Shown: piece after piece, positions 42,383-51,080 of the stretch | Layout: every line of letters starts with the position of its first letter | Position numbering within the stretch: the first letter of the stretch is position 1 | DNA from: Vampirovibrio chlorellavorus | GTDB taxonomy: Bacteria > Cyanobacteriota > Vampirovibrionia > Vampirovibrionales > Vampirovibrionaceae | Assembly (NCBI GenBank): GCA_903866275.1 | Contig: CAIPMU010000009.1 | Location: 1-51,100, forward strand | Length of the DNA stretch: 51,100 bases | Reading direction: 5' to 3' | Position numbers and translations under genes: made by a program | Notes under the pieces: model-generated | Databases searched by the model: none | What the model was told of the DNA's origin: nothing | Seen by the model: the letters and a program-made list of their open reading frames with translations, nothing else

Positions 42383-42400
42383 TACCTAGATATTGAGCTC

Positions 42401-42430
42401 ACGATCCTGCCAGTTCACTGGTAGGATCGT
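42401..42430. terminator. Bidirectional hairpin between aminotransferase and KGG genes
   Basis: 14-bp stem (42401-42414 with 42417-42430, one G-U pair). T-runs on either side are short (TTTGTT on the plus strand), so it may be a weak terminator shared by the convergent genes. Confidence 0.6.
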
Positions 42431-42450
42431 TTGTTATGAAGGGCTTAGGC

Positions 42451-42753
42451 TTAATGGAAGGCCTCGAAGTCGTCTGCGTCTGCCGCCGCATACGCGTTCA
42501 TTGTGGCTTTGAATTCTGCCGGGGTGGAATTTTCCGGGTTGGCTTTAGCGCTGGATTTGGCGCGTGCTTTTTCGCTTTTTTTGGAACGTGCGACTCCGCT
42601 GGCCTGACCGCCTTTGCGGCCTGCAGCGCGGGCTTCTTCCGAGGTGAACTGGTGAGCCGTGCCTTTCTGGTGCGCCGCTTTTCCGCCTTTGCTGGCGATT
42701 TCCCGTTGCTTGTCGGGGGACATGGATGCAAACCCCCTGGAACTATTCCCCAT
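42451..42753 (-). CDS. KGG-repeat stress protein (YciG/GsiB-like)
   Basis: 100 residues from the ATG at 42753, with GGAGG 8 nt upstream; a longer frame upstream has no SD. Two KGG-type repeats, RGFASMSPDKQREIASKGGK and FTSEEARAAGRKGGQASG, are the glucose-starvation/general-stress hydrophilic repeat, separated by AHQKGTAHQ. A Lys/Ala/Ser-rich stretch and an acidic tail (AADADDFEAFH) follow. Proteins of this type are highly soluble and are induced by desiccation or starvation in other bacteria; that role here is by analogy. Confidence 0.85.
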   Translation of the reverse strand: MGNSSRGFASMSPDKQREIASKGGKAAHQKGTAHQFTSEEARAAGRKGGQASGVARSKKSEKARAKSSAKANPENSTPAEFKATMNAYAAADADDFEAFH

Positions 42754-43200
42754 AGATGATTCCTCCGCAAGATGTGAGTCAATGGACCATTGCAACCCTG
42801 CCTGATGTTCGGGTTGAATGCCAAGCCGTGGCTCATCATCGATGATGATTATGAGTCGGACCCCCTGAGCATCGATGAAGAACGGTTTCATCATTACGCA
42901 GGCGCTGGTGCCATCCAATTAGTGCACTGGGTATGATTGCGCGGCCAATGCGGTGATTGACAGGCTCAAGCTCTCTCGAAAAGCATGATTGTGGTTGACT
43001 TCATTTTTTGGTAGTCCGGCACTCGGAGGGTGACCTTTGTCCAGACTATCGATCTTGCTGTGCCTGTAAAAATTTCTTCATGGACGTTGGACCAATTGAC
43101 GAGCCAAGGGCCACACCGTGTATGATGAAATCAGATTTGTAGGATGTATACGGTTTTAGCCATTCCGGCTGACCAAAAATGCGGGGGAAGAGAAAGCGTC

Positions 43201-44013
43201 ATGCCAGTAAATCGCAATTCGGAGTTTGTCCGCGTAGCCCGTTGGGTTGGGTTCGGTCAGTGTCGTCGATTCCCTGCTCTGATGCTTGGCCTTGTCTTGC
43301 TTTTGTCGGCACCCGTGGGTTGGGCCGAGCAGGTGCTCCACAGCCTGAAAAGTCCGTTGCAAGTGCAGTTGCAAACGTCTGTGAATGGCGCTACGGCATC
43401 CGTGGGGCAACCGTTTCAGGCGAGTCTGGCGGCGTCGGTTCGCTATCATCAATGGACCTTGCCTGCGGGCACGCAATTTGCAGGACACATTGCCAGGGTG
43501 GTTCATTCCAGACACTTTGGGCGTCCGGGGGCTGTGTTGCTCCAGACTGATAACGCTGTGTTGCCCGGTGGGGACGTGTTTAAGTTTGATGCCGCTCACT
43601 ATACACCGCGTCGCAATGTCTTGCGGGATGTTGATGCCGAAACCTTTCCACAGTCGGTGGTGCATCAGTCGGCGTATTCTGTTGCTTCTGCCGGGGTGAC
43701 GGTGCCTTTGTACTATGCTGCAGGGGTTTCGGCGGGGCCTGCCCTAGTAATTGGGCAAGGCGTGCGCATTTTGGCTGGCGCGCTGGTGGGGCTGGTTCGC
43801 CCGAAGTTTCGTCAGGAGCCAGTGCCTCGACAGTTGGCACTGGGTGGACTGGATGGCTCCGGGATTCCTCGCGTGGTGCATTTTATTGGGACTTATCCGG
43901 ACCCGAACTATGGGGTGGGTGCTACCGTCAAACTGTATTTACCCCCACAAGGCTTGCAGGATTTGCTGCAAACTGGCAAAAATCCGGCGAGTGCATCCAG
44001 CGCCTCTCGATAA
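43201..44013 (+). CDS. Secreted protein, paralogue of 44349-45320
   Basis: 270 residues from the ATG at 43201, which follows GAAGAG; the frame is open upstream without an SD. Signal peptide (ALMLGLVLLLSAPVGWA, cleavage near residue 43). The mature part begins SLKSPLQVQLQTSVNGATASVGQPFQASLAAS and continues LPAGTQFAGHIARVVHSRHFGRPGAVLLQTDNAVLPGG, which can be aligned with the neighbour's PLQVKLTTTLNAETAHYGDPFTGVL and LPQGTVFKGHVQRARKSLPLGMPGYVVLDIDEAQLPSG. A GAxVGL-type hydrophobic stretch sits mid-protein. Function unknown; envelope role likely. Confidence 0.72.
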   Translation: MPVNRNSEFVRVARWVGFGQCRRFPALMLGLVLLLSAPVGWAEQVLHSLKSPLQVQLQTSVNGATASVGQPFQASLAASVRYHQWTLPAGTQFAGHIARVVHSRHFGRPGAVLLQTDNAVLPGGDVFKFDAAHYTPRRNVLRDVDAETFPQSVVHQSAYSVASAGVTVPLYYAAGVSAGPALVIGQGVRILAGALVGLVRPKFRQEPVPRQLALGGLDGSGIPRVVHFIGTYPDPNYGVGATVKLYLPPQGLQDLLQTGKNPASASSASR

Positions 44014-44348
44014 TTGGGTTTTGATGGGGTGGACCATATTCCGATTTAGATCATCTGGTCAGAGGATCTGGTGTGACATGTGAATTTAGCGCGACTGAAA
44101 AACCCGCCTGTTCGGGTGAGATATGGCGGTCAGATCTAGCTGTTTTGTGGAAATCTCTCTATAGTGGATCTAGAGCAAAAGATGGGTCTGTGTCTTGAGG
44201 ATCGCGGACCAGATGCCGATGCTGCTAAAGGCAAGTCGTTGCCTTTGCGCCTGAGGTCAGTTTTTAGTAGTGAGTGATGAACGCCAAGCGACCGAATCAT
44301 TGGAATTAGGGCCGCTTTGCACGCATTAAAACAGGAGTGACGATACTC
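44014..44348 (+). other. Intergenic region between the two secreted paralogues
   Basis: 335 bp. ACCCG-N6-CGGGT near 44105 forms a short hairpin without a T-run. GATCTAG occurs twice (near 44134 and 44166). No gene or firm promoter is seen. Confidence 0.35.
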
Positions 44349-45320
44349 ATGAGAACATCCCTTGGTTTAGCGCCGCGTTTTATGGCGGTGGGTTTACTGG
44401 CAGCCCTGACGGGTGTCGCATTGATGACTGCGGGGATGACTGCCGGAATGGCCGCCAGTCTGGCCCAACAGTCTCCCGTTGAGGCTGATCAGCCCTTGCA
44501 GGTGAAGTTGACCACGACCCTGAACGCAGAAACGGCCCATTATGGGGATCCCTTTACGGGCGTGCTGACTGAGGATTATACCCTGCATGGCAAATCCTTA
44601 CCGCAGGGAACCGTGTTTAAAGGGCATGTGCAGCGTGCCCGCAAGTCGCTGCCGTTGGGCATGCCCGGCTATGTGGTGCTGGACATCGATGAGGCCCAGC
44701 TGCCTTCTGGCGTGATTCATCACTTCGAACAGGGCAAAACGGCCCCTAAAACCAATCGCATTGTGAATCCTTCCGTGAAAAGTCGGGCCGCCATGCTGAA
44801 AGATTCCTCTCCCTATACAGCCATCAGCACAGCGACTTCCATTCCCTTGCGATACGCTGCCGGGTTTAACTCCTGGACCATCGTGCCCATTGCTCTGGGT
44901 AGCCGGATTGCGTTGGGTGTGGCCATGCATCTGAAAAATCACCACCAGCAGGCCTTGGCCCAGAGTAGCGCAAAGCACAGTGCCACTTCCCTCATTGTGA
45001 ATTCGCCGGTGACGCAGGGTATCGTGGATGGTTCCGGCCTGAATGCGGCTTACTACTTCCTGTCTACAGCACCTGAGCCGGTGTTGACGGAAGGAACTGT
45101 ACTGCCCCTGCACTTTAAAACTCAGGATTTAAACAGTCTGTTGAGTGCCGCCGATACGGCACCGGCGCAAGCCCAGCCTACCGCGTCCACTCGGGCACAA
45201 GAGCCGGTTACTGAGCCTAAAGCGCAAAGCACGGTGGTGCCGGTGTCCGGGCAGCAGCAACAGCAGGCTACCCTGAATGCTACCACCGGGCAAATGACGG
45301 TTCCGGGCAACCAGCACTAA
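44349..45320 (+). CDS. Secreted protein, paralogue of 43201-44013
   Basis: 323 residues from the ATG at 44349, with AGGAG about 12 nt upstream. Signal peptide with a long Ala/Gly/Met-rich hydrophobic core (FMAVGLLAALTGVALMTAG). The conserved domain (residues 50-255) shares the PLQV, LPQGTVFKGH and VLDIDEAQLPSG blocks with the upstream gene. A mid-protein hydrophobic run (FNSWTIVPIALGSRIALGVAM) could cross a membrane. The last 60 residues are Gln/Thr/Ala-rich with poly-Gln. The family is not recognised. Confidence 0.72.
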   Translation: MRTSLGLAPRFMAVGLLAALTGVALMTAGMTAGMAASLAQQSPVEADQPLQVKLTTTLNAETAHYGDPFTGVLTEDYTLHGKSLPQGTVFKGHVQRARKSLPLGMPGYVVLDIDEAQLPSGVIHHFEQGKTAPKTNRIVNPSVKSRAAMLKDSSPYTAISTATSIPLRYAAGFNSWTIVPIALGSRIALGVAMHLKNHHQQALAQSSAKHSATSLIVNSPVTQGIVDGSGLNAAYYFLSTAPEPVLTEGTVLPLHFKTQDLNSLLSAADTAPAQAQPTASTRAQEPVTEPKAQSTVVPVSGQQQQQATLNATTGQMTVPGNQH

Positions 45321-45370
45321 GGTTTATGGCCTGCTTTTAACGGTTCCTGACTATTCAGGCCAGTGTTCTG

Positions 45371-45410
45371 ACCAACACCCCCACCCTTCGGGTTGGGGGT
45401 GTTGGTTTTT
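45371..45410 (+). terminator. Intrinsic terminator after 44349-45320
   Basis: 16-bp stem with a TTCG tetraloop (45371-45386 with 45391-45406), ending in a run of T. Very strong. Confidence 0.95.
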
Positions 45411-45523
45411 GCGTTGGATGCGGGCCGCGTGCTGGCGATGAAACGGCGCTGGATTTGGCATTGACCCGCTTCTGAAATGTGGTTAAATTGGCTGAAGGCG
45501 TTTGATGCAAAGGGGTACAGGCC

Positions 45524-45946
45524 ATGGCGGTAATCATTAGCAGTCAGTCCGACGAATCGTTTTTGCAAACCATCCAGTGTGAGCAGTTGCAGTATCTGGC
45601 GGATATTGAACCGGCATTGGGCGGTCAAGGTCAGGCCCCGGCTCCCTTTGACCTGTTGTTTGGTGCCTGGGGCGCGTGTACCAATATGACCCTGCAGGTG
45701 TATTGCCGTCGCAAGGGCTGGCCCCTGCATCGGGTGGAAACCACCTTGCAGCATCAGGGGGGTGGAGCGCAATCGGTTGGGCCTAAGAACATTCAGAAAA
45801 CCATTCGCCTTTGGGGGCCGTTGAACCCGGCGCAAGTGACGCATCTGGGGCGAGTGGCTGAAAAATGTCCGGTGCATCTGTTCCTGATGAGACAAGCCCC
45901 GGCTCAATTTTTAACAACCGCCATTGAACGGGTGGCTGAGCATTAA
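45524..45946 (+). CDS. OsmC/Ohr-family protein
   Basis: 140 residues. Thiol-dependent peroxide reductase family, cytosolic. The two redox cysteines are Cys52 in FGAWGACTNMTLQVYCRRKGWPL and Cys115 in VAEKCPVHLFL, at the usual spacing. The preceding PFDLLFGAWGAC is the OsmC family signature. The Glu and Arg that complete the active site are not certain here, and this could be an OsmC-like protein rather than Ohr. ACAGG lies just before the ATG. Confidence 0.87.
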   Translation: MAVIISSQSDESFLQTIQCEQLQYLADIEPALGGQGQAPAPFDLLFGAWGACTNMTLQVYCRRKGWPLHRVETTLQHQGGGAQSVGPKNIQKTIRLWGPLNPAQVTHLGRVAEKCPVHLFLMRQAPAQFLTTAIERVAEH

Positions 45947-46016
45947 GCTTGGATCAGCGGTGAGCAATGTATTTTTCTGATACACTCAAATCGTTCGTTC
46001 AATGGGAGTCTGTCGC

Positions 46017-46412
46017 ATGACCATTACATTATCGCCCAATCCGGTTGAAACCCTGGCTCACGATTTGGTTTCAAAATGCCGTCTGGGTCAATTTGAAGAA
46101 GCCAAACACGCGCACTACGCACCGACTATTGTCAGTATTGAAGCCACGGAAATGCCTGGTTTTCCGAGCGAAATTCACGGGCTGGACGCTGTGATCGCGA
46201 AAGGCCAGCACTGGGCCGCCAACACCGAAGTTCATCAGATGGCAGTGTCGGACCCTCTGGTTGCGGGTGCTCAGTTTGCTGTGAAATTCACCATGGATGT
46301 CACCTGCAAGATGACCAATCAACGCAACGTGATGGAAGAAATTGGCCTGTATCATGTTGAAAACGGAAAGATTGTTCGCGAGCAGTTTTTCTACAATCAA
46401 TGCCAGGGTTAG
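46017..46412 (+). CDS. SnoaL/NTF2-like protein
   Basis: 131 residues from the ATG at 46017, with GGGAG 8 nt upstream. Cone-shaped alpha+beta fold: an N-terminal helix (PVETLAHDLVSKCRLGQFEEAKHAHYAP), a GFPSEIHGLDAVIAKGQHW linker that is common in SnoaL-like proteins, and beta strands VAGAQFAVKFTMDVTC and VMEEIGLYHVENGKIVREQFFY. Most such proteins bind or isomerise small hydrophobic ligands; no catalytic assignment is possible. 70 bp after osmC and probably cotranscribed. Confidence 0.82.
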   Translation: MTITLSPNPVETLAHDLVSKCRLGQFEEAKHAHYAPTIVSIEATEMPGFPSEIHGLDAVIAKGQHWAANTEVHQMAVSDPLVAGAQFAVKFTMDVTCKMTNQRNVMEEIGLYHVENGKIVREQFFYNQCQG

Positions 46413-46438
46413 ATCGCTAAAACAAAATTCAAAATTTC

Positions 46439-46468
46439 AAAAAGCCTGTCTGCAAAGACAGGCTTTTT
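46439..46468. terminator. Bidirectional terminator between SnoaL-like and metalloprotease genes
   Basis: Perfect 13-bp stem (46439-46451 with 46456-46468) with a GCAA loop, flanked by A-rich and T-rich ends so that it can serve both convergent genes. Confidence 0.93.
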
Positions 46469-46494
46469 GGTGAAAGTAGCGTTGTTTTTTTGAG

Positions 46495-48324
46495 TTACTG
46501 AGGCCCATTCATTGGTACAGCGCCAGCAGACAATGAAGAAAGAAAACCTGAAAACCAGCCTTTCTTTTTGGGGCTGCCTTGTGAGGGGCTCTCGCTGACC
46601 CATTGAATGGGTTGTCCCACCATGGCCAGGCGGTGATTTAACCAGGTTAACGCTTCATAAATTGCTTTTTTATTATCCGGCTCAACCGGCATGGTTTGTA
46701 AGCCCTGATTGAGCCACTGGAATGCCCGTCGATACTTTTCTTCGGCATTGGCTCGGGCGCCTGCCTTGTCATCCTGTTCGCCGGATTGAATGAGTGCGTA
46801 TCCCGATAATTTCAGGGCTTCATCCTGACGTTTTCCGGGGACGGCTGCTGCAGCCATGAGGTAGGGAATGGCGTCGCCATACTGATGCAACTGGTATAAC
46901 GAGGCACCATACCAAAACCGGGTTTCGGGTTCTGCACTATAAAGGAATAACGCATTCCGAAAGGCGTTGGCCGCGTCCTGATAGGCTTGCTTTTCAAACG
47001 CTTTGCCACCGGCCACGATGAGATTTGCATACTGTTGATAGCGAACCAGATGAATGCCGGCGGGATTGGTTATGGCTGGGGGGCTGGCATAGAGTCGCTG
47101 AATGGTTCGGATGTCCCGGGCTGATAGCTGCGTGGGACGGCCATCTTCGTACCGGTCATTGGGAAAAAGGACATCGCCCGGATTCCGGCTGTGTCCGCCA
47201 CTTAATCCCAGCGCATGACCAATTTCATGCAGTGCGGTGTGATGAATCTTGTTCGCCAACATGGGCTTGCCATCGGTGTCGTTCAGGGCAATGACAATAT
47301 CATCCTGAGTCAGGACATCCCGAAGCGACTGGGTCTGACATTCTCCGTTCCGAAGTTCGGCGGACTTGGCTGGATTGCTTTCCGAGTCACTGGCCTTGGG
47401 ACGATCAATCCATTGAATCACAATATCTGCGTCCTGCGGGTTGGTCACAAACGCAAAATGGACCTGATCCAACAACGCCTGTTGCCATTCGGTAAATGCC
47501 TGTTGCACCAGAATGGCATCGTCCGGCTTCCAGTTGGGTGTGGCGATGCCATCGGCAATAAAAATGGTAATGGGCTGTTCCGGATGACTCCAGTGGGTCA
47601 CTTTGGGACCCACTTCGGCCAGATAATCCGGCCCATTATCAATATGGGCAATTTCATCCAGTATGTCGCGGGTGAGTTTGACCTTTGAATCTGTTGGGCC
47701 CAGTTTCTGGGTTTGCAGGGGCAGGGCCTGTTGATAGTCGTTTTGGGCCTGTGCATATTGTCCCTCGTAGATGGCCATCTGGCCCAGGGTCAGCAAAATA
47801 TTCAGGATGGCATCCGGGTTGTCTGCCTGAAATTCAGGTTGGCTGTAAAGGTTGAGTGCCTGCTTCAGGTAGCGGGAGGCTTCGGTATATTTTTTGAGTT
47901 TAAAGGCATTGTGACCGACCAGACTGCTCACGATGGCCAGATTTTTGCGTTGATCCGACTGTGGTTTTTGAGCATAGACTTTTTCAGCCAGGCTTAAGGA
48001 TATTTTGAGGGGTTTTTCAGCGTCTCGGAATTGTTCGTGATTGTAGCAATTTTGCCCCTGATAGTAATAGGGGATAAAGGCATTGGGGTTGGTGATCTGG
48101 GTCGATTTCGCGGCAGAAGTTGTGGTCGTTTTTTTAACCGTCGTTGTCTTCCGGGGGCTGTTGGGTTTGACTGCGGCTTTGCCGGAAGCGGGGCGATGCA
48201 GGGTTGCAGGATGGGCGCCTGAATGTGCCGGTATGTTGGCCCAGCCGGATGATTGTCCCAGAATGCTCACGGTCAGGATGAGGGCATTCGTAAAAGCTGC
48301 TGAATGACGGCGCATTGAAAACAA
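46495..48324 (-). CDS. Secreted matrixin-like metalloprotease with TPR domains
   Basis: 609 residues from a TTG start at 48324; AAGGAG lies 9 nt upstream, whereas the next ATG is 18 nt away. Signal peptide (SAAFTNALILTVSILGQSSGWA), then a Thr/Lys/Pro-rich linker, TPR-like repeats (residues 85-220), a metalloprotease domain (residues 240-415) and more TPRs (430-575). The zinc motif is HEIGHALGLSGGHS (His366, Glu367, His370, Gly373). The third His is His378, two residues later than in HExxHxxGxxH. The Met-turn position reads DVLFP (Leu386) instead of DVMYP. A proteolytic role at the surface or in prey contact is plausible but unproven. Confidence 0.82.
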   Translation of the reverse strand: MFSMRRHSAAFTNALILTVSILGQSSGWANIPAHSGAHPATLHRPASGKAAVKPNSPRKTTTVKKTTTTSAAKSTQITNPNAFIPYYYQGQNCYNHEQFRDAEKPLKISLSLAEKVYAQKPQSDQRKNLAIVSSLVGHNAFKLKKYTEASRYLKQALNLYSQPEFQADNPDAILNILLTLGQMAIYEGQYAQAQNDYQQALPLQTQKLGPTDSKVKLTRDILDEIAHIDNGPDYLAEVGPKVTHWSHPEQPITIFIADGIATPNWKPDDAILVQQAFTEWQQALLDQVHFAFVTNPQDADIVIQWIDRPKASDSESNPAKSAELRNGECQTQSLRDVLTQDDIVIALNDTDGKPMLANKIHHTALHEIGHALGLSGGHSRNPGDVLFPNDRYEDGRPTQLSARDIRTIQRLYASPPAITNPAGIHLVRYQQYANLIVAGGKAFEKQAYQDAANAFRNALFLYSAEPETRFWYGASLYQLHQYGDAIPYLMAAAAVPGKRQDEALKLSGYALIQSGEQDDKAGARANAEEKYRRAFQWLNQGLQTMPVEPDNKKAIYEALTWLNHRLAMVGQPIQWVSESPSQGSPKKKGWFSGFLSSLSAGAVPMNGPQ

Positions 48325-48732
48325 GACAGAAAGCTCCTTGGCGTTGCTGTGTAAATAGTTGCGGTGTCAATGAAATATAAAGGGAGTGCATCACAGCGTC
48401 AGGTTGACACCTGCCAGCTGGCCATCGGTTAAGGCATGGGGCACGATGAAAATGACCATCCTGCCAGGGTTGTACCGGCAAACAGTCATTGGCCTGAACC
48501 CATTTGTTCAACCTCCCACTGAAAGTAGTCCGGTCATGTGTATACAGTAAAATTGAAGCCCATGCAAAGTGATTGGGATGAAATGATTGGAATTCAGCAA
48601 ATTGGATCAAACTTGCTGAATGCTACCTGAGCGCCTAATGGCTTGCAAACGGATCTAGCGTCTTTTGGGGTGATTGTGCATGAAAGGGGTTGGGTTCGGC
48701 AGGATTTAACGCAAGTTAGCACCCTTTTAAAT
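48325..48732. other. Intergenic region between the protease and membrane-protein genes
   Basis: About 400 bp upstream of the metalloprotease. A sequence of roughly average G+C with no gene, RNA element, HLR1 pair or clear promoter that I can support. Confidence 0.35.
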
Positions 48733-50025
48733 TTAGTGCCTTGACTGGCTGCGCGCTAAAGAATGCGTTGCCCAGGGATTGTAGACAGTTTGCCCTGAAA
48801 AGAAGGTCTGGTCCTGAAACGGGTTTGGGTGGGTCAGGGTAGGAGATTGAAACGGCTGGCTGTCTGGTGCTTGCTGTGTTTTTGATTGAGTTGCAGCACT
48901 TTTATTGCTGTCATCGTTTCGGTAACCAATGCCTGTCCGATACCCCGAAAATCCGAAGAAGAGGGGAATAAAGGGTTCCACAATTTCCAGCCCGGCCAGG
49001 GCCATGGCCGTAGGCACGTCATCCAGATGCAAAATAACATCCCAAAATTCAATTTTCCGCTTTCCCTGATTGGGATCGTCGGCAACGGGTTGGGGGGCTT
49101 TCCCCTGAATTTTGTCGCAGAGGGGGTTAATCACTTTGCGACCTAACTGGTTGGCAATGGCGCCCCCGCCGAAAATGCCCAGCGACAGTCCAGCGCCAAT
49201 GCCGCCGGTTTTCAGGAGCTTGCCTGTACCCCCCATTTTGGCCAGACGCTCGGCAATGGGTTTATGCGACATCCCCAGAATGGCCGCGGACGCGCCCACT
49301 GCGCAGAGGGCAATATTGGCGATAAACTGAAACACGCCCTCTTTCACCATGTTGGTGGTGGCATCCGGGTCGTGGTTGCCGTTGACCTTGTTGGCCAAAA
49401 CCCCTCCGAACAGGCCGCTCAGCACTGAAGCCCCGCCCACTGTGAAAAAGTTGGCCATCTTGCGGACTTCGCCTTCTTCAATGCCGTTGGCCGGATCGCC
49501 GTGTTGGGTTAATTTGTGCCACAGTTCCTTGGTGAAACCGGGAAAGTCTTTTTCCCCTTCAAAAATGGCCGCCAGATGCTTTTTCGCATCAGGGTGTTCC
49601 CCCTCGGTAATGCGGTGAATGATGTTTTTGTAATCGTTGACCTTTAACCGGGTTTTACCTGCCAGCTGGTCCAGTTCACTGGCGAGCGTTGCATAAGACT
49701 TGGGCGCATTTGTCACGCCTGCCAGCACGTCTTTGGTTTCCTGAATAAAAAATTTCACAGCCCCTTCGGCTTCTTGGGTGGTGGGGAGTGGCATCCATTT
49801 ATGGGTGGCCAGCGCGGTGCCCAGCAAGGTGCTACCCAACACCAGCGCATCCCGTTTGAGGATGGCTGGTCGATCCTGCGGCTGTGCCTTGTAGGCATCT
49901 GCCGCCGTGATGGCGCCAACGCACCCGACACTGCCCAGACTGAGCGCGTACTTGCCGACTTTCCGGATGACATCGGGTTGTTCCAGAAAGTGACCATAAG
50001 TGCGAACGGTGTTGGTGAGTGACAT
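48733..50025 (-). CDS. Membrane protein of unknown function
   Basis: 430 residues. AGAGG lies 6 nt before the ATG. Several Gly/Ala-rich hydrophobic segments may cross the membrane: VGKYALSLGSVGCVGAITAA, LVLGSTLLGTALA, FFTVGGASVLSGLFGGVLA, FIANIALCAVGASAAILGM and GIGAGLSLGIFGGGAIA. A charged region lies between the second and third. The last 80 residues are polar and Gln/Ser/Pro-rich. No family recognised. It is divergent from the amidotransferase gene and shares the region that holds the Fur-box-like site. Confidence 0.72.
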   Translation of the reverse strand: MSLTNTVRTYGHFLEQPDVIRKVGKYALSLGSVGCVGAITAADAYKAQPQDRPAILKRDALVLGSTLLGTALATHKWMPLPTTQEAEGAVKFFIQETKDVLAGVTNAPKSYATLASELDQLAGKTRLKVNDYKNIIHRITEGEHPDAKKHLAAIFEGEKDFPGFTKELWHKLTQHGDPANGIEEGEVRKMANFFTVGGASVLSGLFGGVLANKVNGNHDPDATTNMVKEGVFQFIANIALCAVGASAAILGMSHKPIAERLAKMGGTGKLLKTGGIGAGLSLGIFGGGAIANQLGRKVINPLCDKIQGKAPQPVADDPNQGKRKIEFWDVILHLDDVPTAMALAGLEIVEPFIPLFFGFSGYRTGIGYRNDDSNKSAATQSKTQQAPDSQPFQSPTLTHPNPFQDQTFFSGQTVYNPWATHSLARSQSRH

Positions 50026-50127
50026 AAGTACCTCTTTCGGATGGGCATCCGGGGCTGGGAAGGAAACAAGGGGCTGATGACGAGTTAGAAGTGAGTGGGC
50101 TCATTTCAGAAAGCCGGGAACTTTCAA

Positions 50128-50156
50128 TTGAGAACCTGTCTCAACTGGAATATTTA
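50128..50156 (+). promoter_or_regulatory. Predicted promoter and palindrome before the amidotransferase
   Basis: TTGAGA (50128-50133), 17-nt spacer, TATTTA (50151-50156). The -35 box is one half of a perfect inverted repeat TTGAGA-N5-TCTCAA (50128-50144). Confidence 0.45.
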
Positions 50157-50157
50157 A

Positions 50158-50172
50158 TGATAATAATTCTCA
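50158..50172 (+). promoter_or_regulatory. Fur-box-like 7-1-7 site
   Basis: TGATAATAATTCTCA differs from the ideal Fur-family 7-1-7 palindrome TGATAAT-N-ATTATCA at one position. It overlaps the region just downstream of the predicted -10 box, where a repressor would block transcription. Confidence 0.5.
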
Positions 50173-50344
50173 TTTGTAAACCCCTAATGCGACTGATTCT
50201 CAAAACAGATGGTCGCTGGGTGGGCTCATTTCAAATGGGCCGGTTGCGCCGGGTGCTGGCAAGATTTATGGAGGGAGACCTTGCGCGGGCATTGCGTTTT
50301 GGGTTAGGGTGAACGCTATCATCGGGGTCGTGGCCTTGGGGTTG

Positions 50345-51004
50345 ATGTCTGTGAATGGCAAGGATGATGACGATTTGAGCATCGTTATACTGGATAACTT
50401 TGATTCCTTTACCTATAACCTGTTCCAGATGGTGCAGGCGCAAACAGACTTGCCCGTGAAGGTCTATCGCAATAACGCCCTGAGCTGGGAGGCCTTGCTC
50501 GCCCTGCGGCCCGAACGGGTGATTCTCTCTCCGGGGCCGGGGCACCCGGCCAAGCCTGTGGATTTTGGTTTGTGCCAGCAGGTGTTGCAGCAGCACGAGG
50601 CTCTGAATTGTCCCATTCTGGGGGTTTGTCTGGGGCATCAGGGGATGGCCCATTATTTTGGCGGTCAGGTGATTCCTGCCCCAGCCATTGTGCACGGCAA
50701 GACTTCTCCGGTTCGCATTGTTCGGGAATCACCCTTACTGGCGGGTTTGCCTAACCCGTTTACGGTCATGCGCTACCACTCATGGATGGTGGATCCGGCC
50801 TCACTGCCCCCGGAGTTTGAAGTGACGGCAACGCTGGATGTACCCAAAGATACTGAAGATGCTTCAGTGCCGATGATTATGGCCATGCAGCATCGAGCTA
50901 AGCCGCTCTATGGCGTACAGTTTCATCCGGAATCTGTGGGTACACCCGAGGGGGCGAGGTTATTAGCCAATTTTCTCGCGCTTCCTTCCTGCGAACACAC
51001 CTGA
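50345..51004 (+). CDS. pabA: PabA/TrpG-type glutamine amidotransferase
   Basis: Glutamine amidotransferase subunit for a chorismate-using synthase. Opening IVILDNFDSFTYNLFQMV, nucleophile Cys95 in GVCLGHQGMAHYFGG, and the His/Glu pair in FHPESVGTPEG. With a dedicated trpG in the trp operon, aminodeoxychorismate synthase (folate) is the most likely use, but the partner is not in the window. The start is uncertain: the ATG at 50345 gives 219 residues, a GTG at 50309 is possible, and a TTG at 50375 with AAGGA upstream would start at the usual point of the family. The Fur-like site upstream would also fit an iron-linked chorismate pathway. Confidence 0.85.
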   Translation: MSVNGKDDDDLSIVILDNFDSFTYNLFQMVQAQTDLPVKVYRNNALSWEALLALRPERVILSPGPGHPAKPVDFGLCQQVLQQHEALNCPILGVCLGHQGMAHYFGGQVIPAPAIVHGKTSPVRIVRESPLLAGLPNPFTVMRYHSWMVDPASLPPEFEVTATLDVPKDTEDASVPMIMAMQHRAKPLYGVQFHPESVGTPEGARLLANFLALPSCEHT

Positions 51005-51080
51005 AAGTATAAATTTTAAAGTTTTAGAATAACTGGCCGATAATAGAGTTATAGTTTACCTTGACTGGAGGTTCGGTTTA

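Noticed and set aside
50157-50312. Small frame in the amidotransferase leader ending in a GTGA overlap with a possible GTG start
   Set aside because: No SD and basic, low-complexity composition. The GTG start it would couple to adds 22 residues not typical of PabA. Possible but unsupported.
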